Shown here one piece after another: positions 36,432 through 44,063 of a DNA stretch of 64,000 nt (positions are counted from its first letter, which is position 1; each line of letters begins with the position of its first letter). The notes beneath the pieces are model-generated. The model saw nothing but the letters and a program-made list of their open reading frames with translations. It made no database searches and had not been told where the DNA came from. A program made the position numbers and the translations under genes. This stretch comes from Pseudomonas sp. FeN3W (GTDB lineage Bacteria > Pseudomonadota > Gammaproteobacteria > Pseudomonadales > Pseudomonadaceae): contig CP136010.1 of the NCBI GenBank assembly GCA_030263805.2, positions 4,107,001 to 4,171,000 on the forward strand. The letters run 5' to 3'.

Positions 36432-37526
36432 CTAGACAATGCGCAGATGGTTGTCCCAGAGCCCCGCCGGCAGGTCCAGCGGCGTGCTGGCGATGCGTTC
36501 GCCACGGCAGTCGAACAGGCGGCAGCGGCCTTGCCCGGAGCTGACCACGAAGCCCTCGGCGACTGCCGCGACGCCCGCACAATCGGGCACATGGGCCGCC
36601 TGGCGCAGCTCGGCGCTGTCCAGGTCCCAGATGAACAGCTTGTTGCCACGCGGCGCGGTGACGGCCAGCAGGCGCAGCTCGTCGTGGATGGCGAGGCTGG
36701 CGGTGTACTGGTTCATGATCTGCCGCTGTGCCTCGCCCAGCGGAAAGTGCTGGAAGGGCTGCCCGGGCCGCTTGATCGCCAGCAGCGGGATGCGGTCCAT
36801 GGCGTCGCCTTCGTACTGCTGGCCGCTGACCACGGTACCGTCGGCGGCGACGGCGAGGTGACGCACGCTGTTCATCTGCTCCGGCAGCTGTTCCTTGCTG
36901 ACCAGCGTACCGTCGCGGCGCAGCAGCACCAGGCTCGGCTCCATTGCATCGAGATTCATCATCTCGCGGCTGTCGGCCTCGGTGCGGATACCGCCATTGG
37001 CGATGACCAGGGTTTCGTTGTCCGGCATCCACAGCAACTGGTGCGGGCCGATACCATGGGTGGCGTGCTCGCCTACGCGCACCAGCTGGCGGTCTTCCAG
37101 GCGATAGACGCCAAGCACGCCACGGCCGGCATCGGCGGTGTCGTTTTCGGTGGTGTAGAACCACTCGCCGTCCTTGTGAAACACCCCGTGCCCATAAAAG
37201 TGACGCTCGGCCGGCGAGGCCATGACCTGCAGCAGACGACCGTCACGCGAGTCGATCAGGTAGCTCTCGCGGCTCGGGCGACGGCCGACGAACACCGCCA
37301 AGGGCAGGTACGGGTGCGGGTAGACGTCATGGCAGCGTTCGGCGACCGGTGTGGCGAACACCTGGCTGCCATCGAGGCGGTAGCCGACGGCGTAGTGTTG
37401 CCCGTCGGCGCCATCACGCGCGGAGAGCAACACCTGCTGCCCGCCGTGACGCGTCAGTGTCCAGCCAGCGATGCCGCTGGCGGCAAGCATGGCACCGGTC
37501 AGGCCAAGCAGGGTGCGGCGTTTCAT
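36432..37526 (-). CDS. DUF1513 protein, periplasmic propeller-like, of the iron-uptake operon
   Basis: A 364-residue protein of DUF1513. The N-terminus MKRRTLLGLTGAMLAASG is a twin-arginine-type signal (RR, hydrophobic core). The mature part has repeated beta-strand motifs ending in DSRDG, DGTVVSG and KLFIWDLD, as in beta-propellers. It is the last gene of the icmP-DUF1111-imelysin-DUF1513 run, 2 bases after the imelysin stop. Related operons in P. aeruginosa (PA4370-PA4372, from memory) are iron regulated. Exact role unknown. Confidence 0.8.
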   Translation of the reverse strand: MKRRTLLGLTGAMLAASGIAGWTLTRHGGQQVLLSARDGADGQHYAVGYRLDGSQVFATPVAERCHDVYPHPYLPLAVFVGRRPSRESYLIDSRDGRLLQVMASPAERHFYGHGVFHKDGEWFYTTENDTADAGRGVLGVYRLEDRQLVRVGEHATHGIGPHQLLWMPDNETLVIANGGIRTEADSREMMNLDAMEPSLVLLRRDGTLVSKEQLPEQMNSVRHLAVAADGTVVSGQQYEGDAMDRIPLLAIKRPGQPFQHFPLGEAQRQIMNQYTASLAIHDELRLLAVTAPRGNKLFIWDLDSAELRQAAHVPDCAGVAAVAEGFVVSSGQGRCRLFDCRGERIASTPLDLPAGLWDNHLRIV

Positions 37527-37528
37527 GA

Positions 37529-38605
37529 TCAGTCTCCGTCGTGCGCGTTGAAGCCGATCTGTACGCCGAGGGCGCGCGCCAGCTCGAGCTGGTGCAGGCG
37601 ATGCAGTTGGTCGATCCGCTGGTACAGCGCGTCGAGCTGCGCACGACTCTCCTCGTTGGCGAGCATTTCGCCGAACGGCTCGGACATGGCTTTCAGTTGC
37701 TGCAGCAGATCGGCGTAACCGGCGTCGATGCGCTTGGCCAGATCAGCCTGCTCTGCGCCGAGCAGCGCGCGCAGACCGTCCTGATCGGCACCCAGCCACA
37801 GGCTTTCGGCGCCTTTGACGGCGGCGGCGATATTGCTCAGGGTCGTGTCGCTGCGCCAGCCTTCGGCCTGATACGGCTGCGGATGGCCCTTGGTCTGGCG
37901 GCCGAGCGGCGCGCCGAGCTTCTTCTTCAGGCCGTCGAGGGCCGTGACCTGGACGCGCAGTAATTCGGCGATGGCTTCGCTCGGTTCGGCATAACGCTCG
38001 TTGGGAAAGCCGCGCAGCTGATCGGCCATGCCGTCCTTGTCCTGCCATTGCTGCAGGACGTTGGCCGCGAGCTGCTGCTGGTGCTCGCCGATTGCGCTCA
38101 GCAACGGGCAGTAGCGCGCCTTGGTGGCCGGGTCGGCGAGGTCGATGCTGTTGTCGAAAAGGACGTACTCGTAGGCGCTGAGCCCCTGCACCACGACGCT
38201 GGCGTCGTCCAGGTCGGCCTGGGTCAGCTCGGGTTTGGCCTTGAGCAGTGCCGTCACCTGGCGCGCAACGAGGTTCTTCTTGTCCGGCCAGAACTGGACT
38301 TGCCAGGCCAGATTGCCTTCGCCCATGGGACCGATCAGCAGCGGCTGCAGACCGGCCCATGCGGTTTGCGCATGCACGAAGGCTGCATGCGCCTCGTCCA
38401 GGGTCTGGTTGTCGGCACAGAAGGCGATGGAGCTGGCCGCCAGGCGGCGGTCGGCTTCCGACCACTGGGTATAGGCCGGCAGTAACACGCCATCGGCCAA
38501 GGCTTTGCTGGTTTCGGCCTGCGGGTCGGCTGGCGTGCAGGCGCTCAGCAATAAGGCGGTGAGCAGAGCGCCACTGGCGACGCGCAAGTTGTTCGAACGG
38601 ATCAT
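37529..38605 (-). CDS. Imelysin-family lipoprotein lacking the GxHxxE His
   Basis: A 358-residue imelysin (peptidase M75) family protein. Residues 1-22 are a lipoprotein signal (ASGALLTALLLSAC, Cys at the lipobox). The conserved GxHxxE motif of the family is GLSAYEYVLFD here: the Glu remains, but the His is Ser. The frame stays open 91 codons upstream of the chosen ATG at 38605, which overlaps the preceding gene in another frame and lacks similarity. It is probably a periplasmic iron-binding or iron-sensing component of the operon rather than a peptidase. Confidence 0.85.
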   Translation of the reverse strand: MIRSNNLRVASGALLTALLLSACTPADPQAETSKALADGVLLPAYTQWSEADRRLAASSIAFCADNQTLDEAHAAFVHAQTAWAGLQPLLIGPMGEGNLAWQVQFWPDKKNLVARQVTALLKAKPELTQADLDDASVVVQGLSAYEYVLFDNSIDLADPATKARYCPLLSAIGEHQQQLAANVLQQWQDKDGMADQLRGFPNERYAEPSEAIAELLRVQVTALDGLKKKLGAPLGRQTKGHPQPYQAEGWRSDTTLSNIAAAVKGAESLWLGADQDGLRALLGAEQADLAKRIDAGYADLLQQLKAMSEPFGEMLANEESRAQLDALYQRIDQLHRLHQLELARALGVQIGFNAHDGD

Positions 38606-38676
38606 GGTGTCCTCATCGGCAGGGCCGGTTTGCAGCGCTTTCGCGCCGGGAAAGCATGGTTGGATAGCATGGGCAT

Positions 38677-40095
38677 TCAGAGCGACTCGAGGAAGCTCAG
38701 CAGTGCGGTGCGTTCGTTCTGGTCGTAGCCAAGCACGATCTGGCGCGCCTTTTCGGCTTCGCCGCCGTGCCAGAGTATGGCTTCGAGCAGGTTGCGGGCG
38801 CGGCCGTCGTGCAGGAACTGGGTATGCCCGCTGACTGCCTGGGTCAGGCCAATGCCCCACAGCGGTGGCGTGCGCCACTCCCGGCCGTTGGCCTCGAATT
38901 CCGGGCGGTCATCCGCGAGGCCTTCGCCCATGTCGTGCAGCAGCAGGTCGGTGTACGGGCGAATGACCTGATTGGCCTGCTCCGGTTCCGCGGCGTCGGC
39001 AGCGGTGGTGAACTTTGGCACGTGGCAGCTCTGGCAGCCGGCGCGGTGAAACAGCGTCTTGCCGGCGAGCACCTGGGGGTCGTCGACGTTCCGGCGCGCA
39101 GGTACGCCAAGATTGCGGGTGTAGAACAGCACTTGGGCGAGGATGTCGTCGCTCACTTCCGGCTCGCCACCATTCGGCATCGCGCGGCACTCGGTCTGCC
39201 GGTCGGTGCAGCTGCTACCGCTGAACAGGCTGGTGGACAGACCCATGTCGTTGAAGAAGGCGTCGGCATTCTGCTGGTTGAGGCTCGGCTGACCGGCCTT
39301 CCAGCCGAAGCGGCCAATCACCGTCTGTCGGCTGGTCTGGTCGAAGACCCGGTTCGGGCGGCCGGAGATGCCGTCGCCGTTGCGGTCATCGGGATCGGCA
39401 TTGGCCAGCAGTGCTTCTTCGGGAATGGCTTCGAGCAGGCCCAGGCCGATCATCGGTGGCGCGATGCGCAGTGACATCCGGGTATCCGGATGCATGTCGC
39501 CATAGGCCAGGTCGTTCAGCTCGATTTCCGGCCTGCGCAGCTCGACTACGGTGCCATCGGCGAAGCGCACCTGCTCGGTCGAATAGCGCAGCCGTACCTT
39601 GCCTTCCGGGGCGACGCCGGGGATCGCCATGTCCTGCAGCTGGCCGCCGTAGCTCGGTTCCGGTGCGATGCCACGTTCACGGACGACTTCGGCGTGCTCG
39701 GGAGCGGCCGGAATGGACAGCCGGACCAGCATCGACACGGCGCTGGCCGCATCGGGTGCCGGCGGATGGCCGCGACCGTCCTTGATATGGCAGTTCTGGC
39801 AGGCATTGGTATTCAGCAGCGGGCCAAGGCCATCGCGAGCGGTGGTGGATGCCGGGGCGATGACCCAGGGATTGCGGAAGAAGCTGTTGCCGACGCTGAA
39901 GTCGAGTCGGCGCATCGGTGCCAGGTTGGCCGAAGGCATGGAGTAGGCGTTCTGGTCGAACTTCATCACCGTGCTGCCGCCGCCGGAGAGCGCTTCACCA
40001 GGTTCGGGCTGGGAGAACGTCGGTGTTTCGTCGTTATCGCAGCCGACCAGGGCCAGAGCCAGCAATGGGAGGAGGCGGCGAAACAACGGGTGCAT
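38677..40095 (-). CDS. Di-haem c-type cytochrome (DUF1111) lipoprotein of the iron operon
   Basis: A 472-residue protein with a lipoprotein signal (LLPLLALALVGCDND). There are two CxxCH haem sites: ACQNCHIKD near residue 98 and GCQSCHVPK near residue 353, both intact. This is the DUF1111 family of thiol-oxidoreductase-like cytochromes, related in layout to MauG-like di-haem peroxidases. In imelysin operons it may set the redox state of iron (inference). It sits between the two imelysin genes on the minus strand; the gap to icmP (168 bases) holds a large hairpin. Confidence 0.88.
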   Translation of the reverse strand: MHPLFRRLLPLLALALVGCDNDETPTFSQPEPGEALSGGGSTVMKFDQNAYSMPSANLAPMRRLDFSVGNSFFRNPWVIAPASTTARDGLGPLLNTNACQNCHIKDGRGHPPAPDAASAVSMLVRLSIPAAPEHAEVVRERGIAPEPSYGGQLQDMAIPGVAPEGKVRLRYSTEQVRFADGTVVELRRPEIELNDLAYGDMHPDTRMSLRIAPPMIGLGLLEAIPEEALLANADPDDRNGDGISGRPNRVFDQTSRQTVIGRFGWKAGQPSLNQQNADAFFNDMGLSTSLFSGSSCTDRQTECRAMPNGGEPEVSDDILAQVLFYTRNLGVPARRNVDDPQVLAGKTLFHRAGCQSCHVPKFTTAADAAEPEQANQVIRPYTDLLLHDMGEGLADDRPEFEANGREWRTPPLWGIGLTQAVSGHTQFLHDGRARNLLEAILWHGGEAEKARQIVLGYDQNERTALLSFLESL

Positions 40096-40225
40096 CGGGA
40101 GTACCTGCGGAACGGTGAATTAAGCCGCGCAATCTTAGCAGGCTAATCGTAATGGAATAAGAGGGATTTGCATTTGCGTGCAGGGGGATTGCGCGCTGCG
40201 AGAGGGAGCGGACGTAACGACAAGT

Positions 40226-40258
40226 CCGGCACGGGCGCAACAGCTGCGCCCGTGCCGG
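40226..40258 (-). other. 14-bp perfect hairpin between icmP and the DUF1111 gene
   Basis: CCGGCACGGGCGCA (40226-40239) pairs perfectly with TGCGCCCGTGCCGG (40245-40258) around a 5-base loop, 5 bases beyond the icmP stop. No T tract follows on the minus strand, so it is more likely an mRNA-stabilising or processing element, or an attenuator, than a full terminator. Confidence 0.6.
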
Positions 40259-40263
40259 TGCGA

Positions 40264-41598
40264 TCAGAACTCGTGATCGGCGGTGTCGGGGTTGAGGTCG
40301 CTGATGCCGAGGGCGCCGGCGGCCTGCTCGATCGCGGCGGTCTGCTTCACCAGTGCGGCGATGGCATCGCGCACTTTCTGCTGGCCTTCGGTGTTGTCCG
40401 AGGCGATCAGTTGGTCGAACGCTTCGCCGTTTTCAGCACTTTCCACCAGGACCTGCAGCTTGGCTTCGGTGGTTTCCAGGTCGGTCTTCAAGGTGCTGTC
40501 CACCTCCGGGCTGACGCCCTGAACCAGCGAGGCTAGGCTCGGACCGGTCAGCGTGGTGCCGTCGACGCGCTTGTACTCGCCCAGATAGACGTTGCGAATG
40601 CCGCGGGCATTGAAGAAGTGCGAATTGTGGGTGTTGTCGCTGAAGCAGTCGTGCTCGTCTTCGGTGGAGTTGGCCTCCAGTGCGACTTTCATGCGCTCGC
40701 CAGCCAGTTCGCCGAGGGACAGGCTGCCCATGCCGAAGAACATCTTGCGCAGGCCGTTTTCCGCGGTATCGGCTTCGAGGCTGGCGCGGTAGTTCTCCGC
40801 ATTCGGCTGCCATTGCTCGACCATTTCCTGCAGGTCGCTGACCAGCAGTTCGGTCGCGACTTTCAGGTAGGTACGGCGGCGGTCGCAGTTGTCGCCGGTG
40901 CAGCCTTCGCCTTCGACGTAGTCGGTGTACGGCCGTTCGCCGGCACCCGGGCCTGTGCCATTGAGGTCCTGGCCCCAGAGCAGGAATTCGATCGCGTGGT
41001 AGCCGGTCGCGACGTTGGCTTCGGAGCCGGCCAGTTCGTTGAGGCTGGCCAGCAGCTCGGCGGTGATCTCGCTGGTGTCGACCTTGTCTTCGCCGATCTG
41101 CAGTTCGCTGTTGGCGATGATATTGGCCGTGGCGCCCGGGTTGCCGAGGGCGTGCTGGTAGTCGCCCTCGATGTAATCGATCAGGCCCTCATCCAGCGGC
41201 CAGGCATTGAGCTGACCTTCCCAGTCATCCACCACGGCGTTGCCGAAGCGGAACACCTCGGTCTGCATGTAGGGGACGCGGGCTGCCAGCCACGCCTGGC
41301 GTGCGGCCTGCAGCGTTTCTTCGCTGGGGTTGGCGAGGAGGGCGTCTACAGCCTCCTGCAGTTTCACGCCGGTGGCGTGGGCGTCGCTGAATACCGCCAG
41401 CGCCAGGTCGGCGTAGTGGCTGACGACCGCCTTGGCCGCTTGATCATCGGGCGCCTGCGCCTTTTCGGCTGGCACGCTTTCGGTAGTGCTCTGCGGGGCA
41501 GCAGTCTGGTTCGCGGGAGTCTTGTCCTCGCCGCAACCGGCGAGTGAGATGGCCACAGCGAGGAGGCTGGCGGTTGCCCAGATGGGGGTGCGTAGCAT
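40264..41598 (-). CDS. icmP: IcmP-like imelysin (M75) lipoprotein
   Basis: A 444-residue imelysin family protein. The lipoprotein signal is residues 1-22 (SLLAVAISLAGC with Cys). The GxHxxE motif is intact in GYHAIEFLLWGQDLNGTGPG near residue 190. A second metal or substrate loop is CFSDNTHNSHFFNARGI near residue 325. P. aeruginosa IcmP was described as an insulin-cleaving metalloproteinase; homologues act in iron uptake. Start at 41598 with AGGA upstream. First gene of a four-gene operon behind a candidate Fur box. Confidence 0.88.
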   Translation of the reverse strand: MLRTPIWATASLLAVAISLAGCGEDKTPANQTAAPQSTTESVPAEKAQAPDDQAAKAVVSHYADLALAVFSDAHATGVKLQEAVDALLANPSEETLQAARQAWLAARVPYMQTEVFRFGNAVVDDWEGQLNAWPLDEGLIDYIEGDYQHALGNPGATANIIANSELQIGEDKVDTSEITAELLASLNELAGSEANVATGYHAIEFLLWGQDLNGTGPGAGERPYTDYVEGEGCTGDNCDRRRTYLKVATELLVSDLQEMVEQWQPNAENYRASLEADTAENGLRKMFFGMGSLSLGELAGERMKVALEANSTEDEHDCFSDNTHNSHFFNARGIRNVYLGEYKRVDGTTLTGPSLASLVQGVSPEVDSTLKTDLETTEAKLQVLVESAENGEAFDQLIASDNTEGQQKVRDAIAALVKQTAAIEQAAGALGISDLNPDTADHEF

Positions 41599-41653
41599 GT
41601 GCGGGTTCCTTTGCGTGCGAGTGAACGAAGCCGAGGGCTGCTCGGAAGCGGTC

Positions 41654-41672
41654 AATAATGCGAAAGATTTTC
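41654..41672 (-). promoter_or_regulatory. Candidate Fur box upstream of icmP
   Basis: The 19 bases AATAATGCGAAAGATTTTC match the GATAATGATAATCATTATC Fur consensus at 13 of 19 positions. The box starts 56 bases upstream of the icmP ATG and 98 bases before lemA on the other strand. Iron control of icmP homologues is established in P. aeruginosa; here it is inferred. Confidence 0.5.
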
Positions 41673-41769
41673 ATTTTGTGCAAAGCCAATGCGTGCACAG
41701 GCTCTCTCTTGCGTTTCAATGCTGCCGGTAGAATGCTGGCGTTCTGACGCCCTTGTCCCTGGAGATGCT

Positions 41770-42342
41770 ATGAGCCTGAGCGCGGTGGTTGTGCTGGTGG
41801 TGCTGTTTCTCGTCGCTGCTTACGCGGTGATCCTCTACAACGGGCTGGTGCGTCTGAAGCATGGCGTCAGCAAGGCCTGGGCCAATATCGACGTGCTACT
41901 GCGCCAGCGCCATGAGGAGTTGCCCAAGCTGGTGGAGACCTGCCGGCAGTACATGCAGCATGAACGCAGTACGCTGGAACAGGTGATCAGCGCGCGCAAT
42001 GCGGTGTCCAGCGCGCGGGAGCAAGGTGATGTGGGGGCGCTGGGGCAAGCCGAAACGGGTCTGCGTGCCGGCCTCGGGCGGTTGTTCGCGCTGGCCGAAA
42101 ACTACCCCGAGCTCAAGGCCAACGAGAGTTTCCGCCATTTGCAGCAACGCATCAGCGGGCTGGAGAGCGGAATCGCCGATCGTCGCGAGCTGTACAACGA
42201 GGCGGTCAACCTGAACAACGTGCGCATCGAGCAATTCCCCGATGTACTGCTGGCACGGGCGTTCGACTTCAAGGAGGCCGCCCTGCTGCAGTTCAGCGAG
42301 GCGGAGAAGGTCGACGTCGATCTCAAGGCGCTGTTCGGCTGA
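41770..42342 (+). CDS. lemA: LemA family protein
   Basis: A 190-residue protein with one N-terminal membrane helix (residues 3-23, LSAVVVLVVLFLVAAYAVILYNG) and a long four-helix domain (NIDVLLRQRHEELPKLVETCRQYMQHERSTL; FNEAVNL-type motif as YNEAVNLNNVRIEQFPDVLLARAF). This is the classical LemA family, not the Pseudomonas kinase also once called lemA. Function unclear. The start is the ATG at 41770; an upstream in-frame ATG lacks similarity. One base separates its stop from the GIDE-domain gene, so they form a pair. Confidence 0.92.
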   Translation: MSLSAVVVLVVLFLVAAYAVILYNGLVRLKHGVSKAWANIDVLLRQRHEELPKLVETCRQYMQHERSTLEQVISARNAVSSAREQGDVGALGQAETGLRAGLGRLFALAENYPELKANESFRHLQQRISGLESGIADRRELYNEAVNLNNVRIEQFPDVLLARAFDFKEAALLQFSEAEKVDVDLKALFG

Positions 42343-42343
42343 A

Positions 42344-43237
42344 ATGCATCCGGGGCAGATTTTCACCCTCGCTCTCGCCGCCGCGCTCTGCATCGGCGGG
42401 GCGTGGATCTGCATCGGCCGCTGGTCGCGTGCCCGTCACGTGCTCGATACCCCGACTTCCCGCATTCGCTCGGCAGCCCAGGGCTATGTCGAGCTGGTTG
42501 GTGTGCTACGCGAGCTGATGGTGCCGCAGCCGGTGGCGCCGCTGACCGGCGAGCACTGTCTGTGGTGGCGCTACCGTATCGAGGAATACCGCTCCAACGG
42601 CAAGCGCAGCAGCTGGAGCGTGGTCGAGCGAGGCGTCAGTGAGGCCTGGCTACGTCTGGCCGATGCCACCGGTGAATGCCTGGTCGATCCGCGCGGCGCG
42701 GAGGTACATCCCGCCTTTCGCAAGGTCTGGACCGGCGATCTGCGTCACCCGCGCGGTGTCGCTCCGAGTGGCTGGCTCGGCCTGTTCAGCAGCGGCAAGC
42801 GCTATCGCTACACCGAGGAACGTCTGCACGAGGGCGAGCCGCTTTACGCGCTCGGTGATTTCCGCACCAGCGGCGGCGGGCGACAGGGCCTTGACCTGCA
42901 GTCCGCCAAGCGCGACGTGATCCGGCAGTGGAAGGGGGATTTCGCCGGCCTGCTGCAGCGCTTCGACAGCAACGCCGACGGTCAGCTCGACGAGCAGGAG
43001 TGGAACCGCGTACGTCTGGCGGCCCGCCTCGAAGCGGAAGATCGGCATCGTGAGAGCAGCGCCGCGCCGGCTTTGCATCAGCTGGGCCAACCGAGCGAAG
43101 CGCTGCCTTTCGTGCTATCCAGCCACGGTGAGGAAGTGCTTATCCGACGCTTCTACTGGCAGGCCGCCGGTGGTGCATTAATGTGCCTGGCGGGCTCCGT
43201 CTGGCTGGCGCTGCAGCTGGGTGTGACGGCCTGGTAA
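42344..43237 (+). CDS. GIDE-domain (MUL1/MAPL E3-like) membrane protein with an EF-hand
   Basis: A 297-residue protein with two membrane helices (residues 5-24 and about 268-290). The region between resembles the GIDE domain of eukaryotic MUL1 E3 ligases and prokaryotic homologues (GEHCLWWRYRIEEYR, the signature ERGVSEAWLRLADATG, GEPLYALGDFRT). It adds a canonical EF-hand loop DSNADGQLDEQEW near residue 207 with every calcium-ligand position filled. No RING domain. It pairs with LemA (1-base gap); LemA-GIDE neighbours are common in bacteria. Function unknown. Confidence 0.82.
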   Translation: MHPGQIFTLALAAALCIGGAWICIGRWSRARHVLDTPTSRIRSAAQGYVELVGVLRELMVPQPVAPLTGEHCLWWRYRIEEYRSNGKRSSWSVVERGVSEAWLRLADATGECLVDPRGAEVHPAFRKVWTGDLRHPRGVAPSGWLGLFSSGKRYRYTEERLHEGEPLYALGDFRTSGGGRQGLDLQSAKRDVIRQWKGDFAGLLQRFDSNADGQLDEQEWNRVRLAARLEAEDRHRESSAAPALHQLGQPSEALPFVLSSHGEEVLIRRFYWQAAGGALMCLAGSVWLALQLGVTAW

Positions 43238-43247
43238 CGGCGGGGGC

Positions 43248-43931
43248 TCAGCGCTTGCGTTTCTCGGCGATCCAGATGGTATGCCGCGTGCCGCGGTTGC
43301 CGTGGGCGAAGACCTGCACCTCTTCGGCCTTGAAGCCGGCCTTGACGAGCTTGTCGGAAAAGGCACGGTCGGCACTGGCCGACCAGACCGCGAGGATGCC
43401 GGACGGGCGCAACGCGCGGGCGCAGGCGTTGAGGCCGTCAGCCGAGTAGAGCCAACTGTTGCTCTTCTGCGTCAGGCCCTCGGGACCGTTGTCGACGTCC
43501 AGCATGATCGCATCGAAGCCCTGGGCTTGATCCCGCAGCAGCTCGGCGACGTCCTGGTTCAGTACCTGAGCGCGGGCATCGCGTAGCGGATGACCGCTCT
43601 TCTCGCCGAGCGCGCCGCGGTTCCACTCGATCACGCCGGGCACCAGTTCGGCGACCAGCACTTCGGCGTCCGCCCCGAGATGGCGCAACGCCGAAGCGAG
43701 GGTAAAGCCCATTCCCAGGCCGCCAATCAGCACACGTGCCTGCGCCCGAGCGGCGATCCGTTTGCAGGGAATCTCCGCCAGTGCATCTTCCGAGCCATGG
43801 GTACGCGTGTTCATCAGCTGATTGCCGTTTCCGCCCTGGATCTTGATGACGAAGTCATCGCCATATTCGAACAGGCACAAGGCGCCGCCAGTGGGAATGG
43901 CAGCGGTATCCAGAAGTACGAAGCGTTTCAT
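43248..43931 (-). CDS. Spermidine-synthase-like methyltransferase-fold protein
   Basis: A 227-residue protein with a Rossmann-like methyltransferase fold similar to spermidine synthases: VLIGGLGMGFTLASALRHLG (nucleotide loop near residue 68), VLVAELVPGVIEWNRG, FDAIMLDVDNGPEGL (active-site Asp pair near residue 143), ILAVWSASADRAF. It lacks the N-terminal aminopropyltransferase beta domain, so it is probably not a polyamine enzyme. Convergent with the GIDE-domain gene. Substrate unknown. Confidence 0.82.
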   Translation of the reverse strand: MKRFVLLDTAAIPTGGALCLFEYGDDFVIKIQGGNGNQLMNTRTHGSEDALAEIPCKRIAARAQARVLIGGLGMGFTLASALRHLGADAEVLVAELVPGVIEWNRGALGEKSGHPLRDARAQVLNQDVAELLRDQAQGFDAIMLDVDNGPEGLTQKSNSWLYSADGLNACARALRPSGILAVWSASADRAFSDKLVKAGFKAEEVQVFAHGNRGTRHTIWIAEKRKR

Positions 43932-44063
43932 TGGGGCTCGTCGTAGGCCGGGGCCGAAAAGGCGGAAAGTGTGGCCTATGTGGCCATGACTGGCCAGCGT
44001 CAGGAGTTGTTAGTGCGGGTGGCGGATCGAGGCGGCGATGTGCGTCAGCTGCGCGCTGTCGGG

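Noticed and set aside
36195..37718. Open frame of 507 codons opposite the DUF1513 gene
   Set aside because: Overlaps three real minus-strand genes and shows no domain.
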